DNA of 32,882 nt from Natrialbaceae archaeon Tc-Br11_E2g14 (lineage in GTDB: Archaea; Halobacteriota; Halobacteria; Halobacteriales; Natrialbaceae): contig LKND01000032.1 in the NCBI GenBank assembly GCA_001564275.1, forward strand, positions 1 to 32,882, written 5' to 3'. Shown piece after piece: positions 27,585-32,882 of this stretch. The notes beneath the pieces were generated by a model that worked only from the letters and a program-made list of their open reading frames with translations, searched no databases and was not told where the DNA came from. The stretch's first letter is position 1. Each line of letters begins with the position of its first letter. Both the position numbers and the translations under genes were made by a program.

Positions 27585-28295
27585 TCAGCGGTAGTCGTCC
27601 AGCCGGATGTTGAGGTGTTCGTGTTCGGAACATCCGTGGGCGATTTTGCCGCCGATATGGCCACGGAGCGAACCGAAATCACCGGCATCGTAGCCACAGA
27701 CCGGACAGTGGCCGGTCTTAATCCGCAGCGAACTGGAATCGTAGTCGGTGACCGTCCGTGGGTGGGTGTGGTCGTATCCGGCTGCAAGCGTCTCGGGCGT
27801 TGGAATCGTCCCAATCCCCGGTGCGGAGAGGTGCGTTGCTGGAAGGTCGAAGTCGATCAAACTGGCAAGCAGGTTGAACGGGCCGACAACGTTGAAGCCG
27901 CGTTCGAGCATACGCTCGATGAAGGCTTCGCTGCCGCTGGCTTCGAAGTGCCACTGTTCGTCGAAAATCGGGAAGCAGTCACAGTCCCACGTCGATCCGA
28001 TCGCCATCCTCGCTTCGTATGGCGTCTGTAGCAATACTCGCGTGTTGACGAAGTTGCCGCACTCGCTTTCGAGTTCGGCTACCGCTTCGAAGAAAATGTC
28101 TTTTTGGTGCTGCTGGTCGCCGAAGACGTAGCCGGGCGAGTCGAGAATAGGGGAACTGAAGATGCGAACCAGCCGATCATCGTTGAGTGAGCAGTTCTCT
28201 GCAACCATAAGGTCGCTCAGAAGCGAACCAATGAGTCCGTTTTCGGTCGTCGAATCGATACCAACATCCTGTCGAGTCTGGGAATTTACAGACAT
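27585..28295 (-). CDS. Unknown protein with C-terminal zinc finger, 236 aa
   Basis: MSVNSQTRQDVGIDST is followed by a helical domain (NGLIGSLLSDLMVAEN), an alpha/beta middle (RVLLQTPYEARMAIGS, CDCFPIFDEQWHFE) and a C-terminal zinc finger: HCPVCGYDAGDFGSLRGH with C-x2-C and a following H..HGCSEH, a C2H2-like arrangement with extra ligands. Finger type suggests DNA or RNA binding. The rest matches nothing I recognise. Confidence 0.68.
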   Translation of the reverse strand: MSVNSQTRQDVGIDSTTENGLIGSLLSDLMVAENCSLNDDRLVRIFSSPILDSPGYVFGDQQHQKDIFFEAVAELESECGNFVNTRVLLQTPYEARMAIGSTWDCDCFPIFDEQWHFEASGSEAFIERMLERGFNVVGPFNLLASLIDFDLPATHLSAPGIGTIPTPETLAAGYDHTHPRTVTDYDSSSLRIKTGHCPVCGYDAGDFGSLRGHIGGKIAHGCSEHEHLNIRLDDYR

Positions 28296-28321
28296 CTCAC
28301 CTATCTGAGGTGATAAATTCC
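28296..28321 (-). promoter_or_regulatory. Promoter module copy, best palindrome
   Basis: Gene sense: GGAATTTATC, CACCT-CAGAT-AGGTG, AG, ATG 28295. Both 5-bp arms are perfect; the same arms occur at 31886-31911. Confidence 0.7.
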
Positions 28322-28376
28322 GATCCCGACTACCCGAACTAACCGCCAGCGGAGCGGTCGACGGGGTGGAGTGGGT

Positions 28377-28425
28377 GAATGTACCCCACAAAAGAGCCAA
28401 CAACACAAAATCGTGGGGTACATTC
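28377..28425. repeat. 49-bp inverted-repeat element, copy 2
   Basis: GAATGTACCCCAC / GTGGGGTACATTC around a 23-nt spacer; one base differs from copy 1 at 16364-16412. Confidence 0.85.
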
Positions 28426-28550
28426 GTAGCGGTCGATGGGTCGGGCCGAAGGCCCGGCACGTCCAGCCAGCTCGCTGGCTTGGCGGATCGTCGACGGGGG
28501 AACAAACACAGTGGGCAGGTGATGACGTCGCGCGGTTTGCGACGTCGTCC

Positions 28551-28577
28551 AGGGGGTGACGGCGGTGGTCACCCCCT
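28551..28577. other. Stem-loop 53 nt after a stop codon
   Basis: AGGGGGTGAC, loop ggcggtg, GTCACCCCCT: 10 perfect pairs. Against 24917 the stem changes C to T on one side and G to A on the other, a compensating pair. Confidence 0.72.
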
Positions 28578-28629
28578 CTGCGGTATGAGTAGAAGAGGAG
28601 ATGGCGTAGCAAAAGGGGGAGAGAGTGGC

Positions 28630-30177
28630 TTATTCGTTGAGTCTGTCCATGAGGTCCTGTTCCATGAGGTCGAACATGCCTGCTGCGGCAGCCATCTCGG
28701 TCAGGATGTGCGCTAACTCGGCAACCGAGTCGTCTTCGTCCTCTTCATCATCCTCTTCGCCAACCACTTCAACATCCTCACGAGCGAGGAACCACTCTGG
28801 AGTCCAACTCGTGATTGGGAATGTCCACTCGTTGCAGAACTGCCATCCTTTGTCGGATTCGCCACTTTGTTTTGCCGGGTTCGCTGGTGGCTGGTTTTGT
28901 GGGTCGCTTTTATCGAAGTCACCGTGACGGGCCATGACCTCCCACTGTGGACGGTATCGTTTCTGGGCAAGCGTTGGAACGCCATCTGAGTGGTCATCGC
29001 TCACTTTCTTCGCTTGTTCGTAGTAGCGAACGTTCTGGGGAGCCGCGTTCTCGTAATCAGTCGTGTGGCGACCCCGCGCTGGCCCCTCACCGTGCTCGAG
29101 GACGTGGATATCCGTCTGTTGGTTGCACGCAATCGAGATGATGTCACGGTACTTCGACGGCTTACCACCGTGGATTTCGATCAGATCACCTTCACAGAGC
29201 ATTGGAAGCTGGTTGTGGTACGTGTATGCAGTCACACCCAGTCCGAAGTCACCCCGTCCGTACATCTCTGCGTCTGCACGTTCCCACACGACGAATTTCA
29301 CTTTGTTCCCCTCTTCGTCTTCGAGCATACCAGCCTGACGCTGGCTCGCACTGTGGGGAGTCCACAACTGATCCACACGGGCCCGGATCGAACAGGACTT
29401 GTGCCACGGTTTGACGCCTTCGACCGTCCGTGGGAGTTCGTAGAGGAGTTCTTCACGAACCAACTGAGCAGCCGTGAATGCACTGATCGGGTTTGCGAAT
29501 GCGTCCTTTGGTCGGTCGTTGAACTTCAGGGGGAGTGGGTCGTCATCCGAGAGTTCGAGGGCTGGTGCGACTTTCCATGCAATCCGCTTGGCGATGATGT
29601 GTCGTGGGTAATCGAGTTCATCTGACAGCCGGGCTGCGAACTGGTTGACCTCACCGAGGGTGCTCGAATCAATGAGCGTACGTGGTTCGACATCATTGGC
29701 ACGACTGGAGACGAGACCATCCGTGTTAGAGTGATCTTCGACGATTGCCGCTCGGATGTCGCTTTCACGCGATTCGCGCTCTTTCGGTTGCCAGACGGCC
29801 CGACCACTTGGGAGATCAGTTTCTTGCAGGTTCGATTCGTGCTGGGCCTGCAACTCCGCGTTCAGCCCTTCAGCCCGCTCTTGTGCTTCGAGGGTCTGAC
29901 CACGCCGTCGGAAGCCGTCCGAGAAGTAGTCGTCATCGTCGAACACGTAATCGCGCATATCAGCCGTGGGGTCGATGCCCGAGTCAACCGCGTCGATTTC
30001 GCCGTAGTATCCGAATTCAGCCGACATCGGATTGACGTTCGTCTTAGTGTCGCTCTCTCGCTGGGCTTCGGGCATGAGTCGGTCGCCGTTCTTGGTGACG
30101 CCGCCTTTCAGACCGGGAACGCTGTATGCTTGTTCATCGACGCCAACGCCTGCTGTGTTGTCTTGTGCTTCTTCCAT
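28630..30177 (-). CDS. OB-fold-containing protein, 515 aa
   Basis: The N-terminal 250 residues are acidic with helices (GLNAELQAQHESNL, LSDELDYPRHIIAKRIAWKV) and the feature DDDDYFSDGFRRRG. An OB-fold is apparent at about 262-360: CSIRARVDQLWTP, EDEEGNKVKFVVWE, GVTAYTYHNQLPMLCEGDLIEI and YRDIISIACN follow the strand order of RPA-like OB folds (the KVKFVVWE strand is typical). The C-terminus has an acidic run (EEDDEEDEDD) and a helical end. Likely a third single-stranded-nucleic-acid-binding protein of this element; its substrate is not visible. An AAGGTG ribosome-like site lies 10 nt before the ATG. Confidence 0.68.
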   Translation of the reverse strand: MEEAQDNTAGVGVDEQAYSVPGLKGGVTKNGDRLMPEAQRESDTKTNVNPMSAEFGYYGEIDAVDSGIDPTADMRDYVFDDDDYFSDGFRRRGQTLEAQERAEGLNAELQAQHESNLQETDLPSGRAVWQPKERESRESDIRAAIVEDHSNTDGLVSSRANDVEPRTLIDSSTLGEVNQFAARLSDELDYPRHIIAKRIAWKVAPALELSDDDPLPLKFNDRPKDAFANPISAFTAAQLVREELLYELPRTVEGVKPWHKSCSIRARVDQLWTPHSASQRQAGMLEDEEGNKVKFVVWERADAEMYGRGDFGLGVTAYTYHNQLPMLCEGDLIEIHGGKPSKYRDIISIACNQQTDIHVLEHGEGPARGRHTTDYENAAPQNVRYYEQAKKVSDDHSDGVPTLAQKRYRPQWEVMARHGDFDKSDPQNQPPANPAKQSGESDKGWQFCNEWTFPITSWTPEWFLAREDVEVVGEEDDEEDEDDSVAELAHILTEMAAAAGMFDLMEQDLMDRLNE

Positions 30178-30205
30178 GATTGCTTAACACCTTGTTTACT
30201 GCAAA

Positions 30206-30232
30206 CTTCACCAATCGAAGACGACAAATTCC
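30206..30232 (-). promoter_or_regulatory. Promoter module copy with about 28-nt leader
   Basis: Gene sense: GGAATTTGTC, GTCTTCGATTGGTGAAG, then about 28 nt to ATG 30177. Confidence 0.58.
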
Positions 30233-30349
30233 AATCGTACACATGTACAAAAATCGGAAAGCAACGAACAACCGACCACCCACCTGCTGGGCGGACGGCC
30301 GCTCGCGGCCGACTTCTGACGAAGTTCACCCGGTCTATGATTTTCAGGG

Positions 30350-30437
30350 CTTGCTGGTCCGCCTACAGCGAGTCTGCGGTCGGTGCGGAAAGACTCGCTG
30401 TAGGTTTGCTCGCGCGGTTGCGAGACGGGCCAGCAAG
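30350..30437. other. Three-way junction with 13-bp arm
   Basis: Outer CTTGCTGG/CCAGCAAG; arm A CCTACAGCGAGTC, 17-nt loop tgcggtcggtgcggaaa, GACTCGCTGTAGG; arm B CTCGC, loop gcggtt, GCGAG. All perfect. Confidence 0.7.
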
Positions 30438-30509
30438 ACCGTCAAGGGGTTGAATCCACCGTCCGGGCCGACTGGCTTGCGTTGCTTGAAGCCAGGCGTA
30501 GCCCGGTGT

Positions 30510-30603
30510 ACCTACCGGCAAACTGATTGAGCGTGCGCCGCTCTCGCGCCGGGGGCGTTTCTCGGCGCGAGAGCGGTGCCGCGATTGAAGGTAAACGGTA
30601 GGT
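30510..30603. other. Long nested stem, gggcgttt loop
   Basis: Outer ACCTACCG/CGGTAGGT; inner CCGCTCTCGCGCCG, loop ggggcgtttct, CGGCGCGAGAGCGG (14 perfect pairs). Confidence 0.7.
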
Positions 30604-30693
30604 CGGTGCGGTTCACCCTCTTGGAAAATTAGTTGAAGGTACATGATCGTACGTCGACAGACGTTGTGGGAAACCCGTGAGGGCGGCGCAGCG

Positions 30694-30779
30694 GACGAAT
30701 CCCGTCAACGGAGATCTCGAACGCGGCGGTTCGTCGGCTACGAACCGCTGGGTTCGGGGTCGGAGTCACGGGATTCGTC
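30694..30779. other. Nested stem
   Basis: Outer GACGAATCCCGT/ACGGGATTCGTC (12 bp); inner GCGGTTCGT, loop cggct, ACGAACCGC (9 bp). Confidence 0.68.
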
Positions 30780-30782
30780 GTG

Positions 30783-30869
30783 CGAGCCGTCTTCGCCAGC
30801 GGCTCGGTCGGAGTGACATGCCTGGCAGGTGGCCGACCGGAGCCCACGCCGGGGCGTTCTCGGCGTGGG
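30783..30869. other. Three adjacent stems
   Basis: CGAGCCG/CGGCTCG (30783-30806), CGGTCGG/CCGACCG (30805-30839, sharing two bases with the first), and CCCACGCCG, loop gggcgttct, CGGCGTGGG (30843-30869). Confidence 0.65.
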
Positions 30870-31145
30870 GTAGTCGGCCGCCGAAGGTATGCCACGGAGT
30901 CCGGGCGCGGCGAAAGAAGACTGGAGGGAGGTGGGTCGTTGGGGACACCGTAGTTCCGTGAGACGCTGGATCCAACGAGTGCCGTCAGCGACCGGTCGTG
31001 AGTCGACAGGCGGCCGCGCAGCTCGCTGCGTGGTCGACTGGCGGCTCTAAGTCGGTCGGTGTCGGCTTCGAGTCTGGATTCTAAGGTCGAGTCGGAATCT
31101 GGGCTCGGATATGGCGACTTTACCGACTTTGCGAGACCCCCGCAG

Positions 31146-31222
31146 CGGCCGAATCGGGGGTACGACCGCGCCGCCAGGCGCGGCGACATCGAGGCGGTTC
31201 GGTATTCGATGTCGTTCGGCCG
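31146..31222. other. Three-way junction
   Basis: Outer CGGCCGAA/TTCGGCCG; arm A CCGCGCC-gcca-GGCGCGG; arm B GACATCGA, loop ggcggttcggtat, TCGATGTC. All perfect. Confidence 0.7.
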
Positions 31223-31303
31223 TAGCGGAGGGTCGCAGCGGAGGTAAAGGAAGCCGGGAATCTTGCATTCCCCGGCGAAGCCAGTCGTGAACGTGCGTGC
31301 TGA

Positions 31304-31389
31304 TACCGGTCGACTACGGGTGGAAGGGTCCCGCGCCTGCGGTCGTTGCGGAAAAGGCGCGGGAAGGGTCCGACCGTAGACGTCCGGTA
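31304..31389. other. Long stem with symmetric internal loop
   Basis: TACCGG-tcga-CTACGG pairs with CCGTAG-acgt-CCGGTA; inside is TCCCGCGCC, 18-nt loop tgcggtcgttgcggaaaa, GGCGCGGGA. Confidence 0.7.
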
Positions 31390-31532
31390 CAGTGCCGCAA
31401 AGTGAGCGACCCCGTTGCGTTGCGGAAACGGGTATCCGAGGAAACGGTGGGCTGAAATCGTTTAGGGGGTGGTCGACAGAACCGACGCTGGAAGAACAAT
31501 CCAGGACAAGTATAGCGGTGGGTGAGTGGCTC

Positions 31533-31711
31533 GTCGACGGCCCGATCGGTAACCGGTGGCCGGCCAAGATTCTCGACGGCGGTTGTCGTGAATCGTTGTG
31601 TCGGCCAGAACCCGGTAACTGCGTGTGATGAATCGGCCTGCGGTCGGTGCGGAAAAGGCCGAGAACGCGCGGCTGTATTTTCGGTGCGGAAAAGGAGTGT
31701 GGGCCGCTCGT
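31533..31711. repeat. Spacer block R4
   Basis: Fourth copy: ccggtggccggccaagatt, cgtgaatcgttgtgtcggcc, gatgaat-[stem-loop]-gagaacgcg, gtgcggaaaagg before the stop at 31712. Its promoter-side end has no TATA module. Confidence 0.75.
31634..31661. other. Stem-loop CGGCC/GGCCG, 18-nt loop, 51 nt after a stop codon
   Basis: CGGCC, loop tgcggtcggtgcggaaaa, GGCCG. The loop is nearly identical to those at 30375 and 31338, whose stems are unrelated. Confidence 0.68.
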
Positions 31712-31885
31712 TCAGAGATCCATGTACCGAGGTGGACGTGGAGCCGGGCCAACGTCGTGGTTGTGTAGGTCGTCGTCGTCCTCGAGGAAGATGCCTTCGG
31801 GGGCCTCTGCAAGAACGCTGGTGTCGATTTCTTCGGTGTAGTCGATTTCGAGCGAGCTGTCTCCGTAGTTGATGTTTGAGTACAT
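31712..31885 (-). CDS. Acidic small protein, 57 aa
   Basis: MYSNINYGDSSLEIDYTEEI, then APEGIFLEDDDDLHNHD and a proline-rich end (GPAPRPPRYMDL). Strongly acidic, as expected of haloarchaeal proteins; low complexity. No family recognised. Supported by a perfect promoter module abutting the ATG and by the A4 run and stem-loop after the stop, as in other cassettes. Confidence 0.62.
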   Translation of the reverse strand: MYSNINYGDSSLEIDYTEEIDTSVLAEAPEGIFLEDDDDLHNHDVGPAPRPPRYMDL

Positions 31886-31911
31886 CTCACCTATTTGAGG
31901 TGATAAATTCC
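31886..31911 (-). promoter_or_regulatory. Promoter module copy, perfect palindrome
   Basis: Gene sense: GGAATTTATC, CACCT-CAAAT-AGGTG, AG, ATG 31885. Confidence 0.7.
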
Positions 31912-32138
31912 TGCTTCGAACAGCCCGTCCGTTGGTGTGCGGTAGCGGTGCGGTAGCGGGAGCAGTGCGGTAGCAGGGTGGGAATGAAAGGGGCTCGACC
32001 GTCTCGCGCTTGCTTGGTCGTCTGCTCGCAGATCGCCGAAGGCGACTCGTCGGCCCCTATCCGCGAAGCGGATATGTTGACGAGCGGCCGCGAGCGGTCG
32101 AGGGGCTTTCGCGGTCAACACCACAGCGACTCCTGCGG

Positions 32139-32205
32139 TTACGGTTACGGTTACGGTTACGGTTACGTCCACGTCCACGGCCACGGCCACGGTTACGGTT
32201 ACGAC
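32139..32205. repeat. Hexamer repeats GGTTAC, GTCCAC, GGCCAC
   Basis: About four ggttac units, two gtccac, two ggccac, then two ggttac again: an ordered, nearly symmetric set of 6-bp repeats. Confidence 0.8.
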
Positions 32206-32403
32206 CGAGACAAAGGCAAGGCCAACAGAAACGGGAACGGGAACGGAAGCAGAAGCAATCGCACCTCCGGGAACGCCCACGGTTCGAGCTCTAACTGCAG
32301 AGGCGGGTTCTCTGTCGACGGCGAGACTGACGGGAGCGGTCGGCCGAGCGGTATAGATGCAGACTACAGCCCGAAAACGTCGACGTCCGATCCTACCACG
32401 GGC

Positions 32404-32548
32404 GGTGCTGAAAGGGGGTGATGGTGATGCAGTGTTGCCGAAGGCGCACAGCGGCTCGACCGGCGGAGAGAGACGCGCACCGGGAAGGCGTTGCTGGTGG
32501 TGTCTGCGAAAGCTCGGACGAACGTGGCGGAGAGGCCGAGTCGTAGGG
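32404..32548. repeat. 134-bp repeat, copy B
   Basis: Matches 23873-24006, with the variable inner segment longer here (gcggctcgaccggcgg and following). Stem-loop CTCGG/CCGAG at 32513-32540 with 18-nt loop acgaacgtggcggagagg. Confidence 0.8.
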
Positions 32549-32762
32549 TTCGGTAGCTGTCCTGTCGCGGTATGGTCCGGTATCCGCGCGACCCCGACGC
32601 GCGATCAAACCGTCGGAACCTCCGCACGCGATGAATCGACCGAATGTGGCGGAGAGGGCGAGAACGCGTGTGAAGCACTTTGGCTGCCGGCGGTCAGCGG
32701 TAGTGGTCGCGGTTACTCCCAGGATGTTGATTGATGACCTCGATAGGAGATCGAGGGCGTCC

Positions 32763-32787
32763 CGCCACCGGGGCGTTTCCGGTGGCG
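32763..32787. other. Stem-loop, gggcgttt loop
   Basis: CGCCACCG, loop gggcgtttc, CGGTGGCG: 8 perfect pairs; same loop as 30552 and 30852, unrelated stem. Confidence 0.65.
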
Positions 32788-32811
32788 CTCACCACCAGCT
32801 TGCCGAATAAT

Positions 32812-32845
32812 GACCTCGCTCGAACGTGGCGGAGAGAGCGGGGTC
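32812..32845. other. Stem-loop with gaacgtggcggaga loop
   Basis: GACCTCGCTC, loop gaacgtggcggaga, GAGCGGGGTC: 10 pairs including one G-T. The loop text also fills the hairpins of the 134-bp repeat. Confidence 0.65.
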
Positions 32846-32882
32846 GTTCGCCCCCGGCAGGGCCGCCACAGCGTCGGCCGCC

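Larger units (their letters stand above)
28322..28629. other. Cascade of five stem-loops between genes
   Basis: In order: 13-bp arms at 28377-28425, CGGGCC-gaa-GGCCCG (28442-28456), AGCCAGC-tc-GCTGGCT (about 28462-28477), GACGTCGC-gcggttt-GCGACGTC (28524-28546) and AGGGGGTGAC-ggcggtg-GTCACCCCCT (28551-28577). No gene. Confidence 0.75.
30294..31389. ncRNA. Candidate large structured RNA or DNA tract 2
   Basis: Nearly all of it can be drawn as nested stems: CGGCCGC/GCGGCCG; a three-way junction at 30350-30437; CCGGGC/GCCCGG enclosing CTGGCTT/AAGCCAG (30463-30506); 30510-30603; 30694-30779; 30783-30869; AGTCGAC/GTCGACT enclosing CGCAGC/GCTGCG (31001-31039); AAGTCGGT/ACCGACTT (31049-31129) with inner pairs; a three-way junction at 31146-31222; GCCGGGAAT/ATTCCCCGGC (31253-31276); and 31304-31389. 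Strand unknown. Confidence 0.4.
30233..31711. other. Gene-free 1.5-kb tract
   Basis: The long frames here are Arg/Pro/Ser-rich and unlike haloarchaeal proteins, so the tract is noncoding. It consists of nested stems (30294-31389, see ncRNA entry) and then block R4. Confidence 0.7.
31912..32882. other. Gene-free right end
   Basis: GTGCGGTAGCGG-type microrepeats (31938-31977), stem TATCCGC-gaa-GCGGATA (32058-32074), hexamer repeats (32139-32205), the 134-bp repeat (32404-32548), stems at 32763-32787 and 32812-32845. No credible gene; minus- and plus-strand frames are low-complexity artefacts. Confidence 0.6.

Noticed and set aside
26841-28031. 396-codon plus-strand open frame
   Set aside because: Runs antisense to two supported minus-strand genes and through microrepeats; composition is artefactual.
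16364-28425. 49-bp inverted-repeat elements as ends of an insertion sequence
   Set aside because: Each copy is itself a closed palindrome, no transposase lies between or beside them, and no target duplications were seen.
28551-28577. Intergenic stem-loops as ordinary intrinsic terminators
   Set aside because: No T-run follows the stem in mRNA sense; T4-5 runs occur before it. Archaeal termination mainly uses T-runs, so the stems likely do something else or more.
30629-31567. 312-codon minus-strand open frame in the structured tract
   Set aside because: Translation is Arg/Pro/Ser-rich, lacks the acidic bias of the other proteins, has no promoter module, and overlies nested stems.
31978-32421. 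Plus-strand frame with Gly-Tyr and His-Val repeats
   Set aside because: Direct translation of the hexamer repeats; no start signals and no continuation of normal coding bias.

Overview
The window looks like part of a haloarchaeal mobile element (virus or plasmid). The proteins are acidic, the DNA is mostly GC-rich with AT-richer islands, and promoters are TATA boxes about 20-30 nt before the start codon, so many transcripts should be leaderless. It carries two replication protein A (RPA)/RPA-associated protein operons, a DpdA-like DNA base-modification enzyme, a PAPS-reductase-like PP-loop protein, a PadR regulator, a TatA protein, a SLOG protein, a tRNA-like gene and many tiny genes. I see no capsid, terminase, portal, integrase or transposase, so virus versus plasmid stays open.

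Layout. 1-1.25 kb (+): end of an RPA gene and its RPA-associated partner. 1.5-4.2 kb (-): two operons of unknown small proteins, one with a tandem paralog pair. 4.3-8.4 kb (-): TatA, PAPS-reductase-like protein, PadR regulator, DpdA and its coupled partner; three promoters here carry a related CCAATYGG palindrome. 8.4-15.7 kb: a membrane protein of 559 aa, zinc-ribbon and membrane microproteins, a DUF6908-like protein and an AT-rich HTH protein. 15.7-16.6 kb: a gene-free run of stem-loops. 16.6-17.7 kb: a three-gene operon. 17.75-18.6 kb: more stem-loops and the tRNA-like gene. 18.6-20.3 kb (-): a second, complete RPA/RPA-associated operon. 20.4-32 kb (-): single-gene cassettes, each with nearly the same promoter, separated by repeated stem-loop-rich spacers, including a gene-free 1.5 kb tract at 30.2-31.7 kb.

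Most unusual are the noncoding parts. A promoter module (TATA box plus a palindrome just before the start codon) recurs about 17 times. Spacers contain families of stem-loops whose loops are conserved (GYGGT; an 18-nt loop tgcggtcggtgcggaaaa; gggcgttt) while the stems differ in sequence yet stay perfectly paired. In six cassettes the stem-loop lies 46-53 nt after the stop codon. Two tracts (15.9-16.55 and 30.29-31.39 kb) are almost continuous nested stems with three-way junctions and look like large structured RNAs or DNA recombination/replication structures.

How the genes may work together (inference): RPA, RPA-associated proteins and a further OB-fold protein would handle single-stranded DNA; DpdA and the PP-loop protein may modify the element's DNA; PadR would control its own gene, tatA and a neighbouring operon; the cassettes on the right appear to share one regulatory input.
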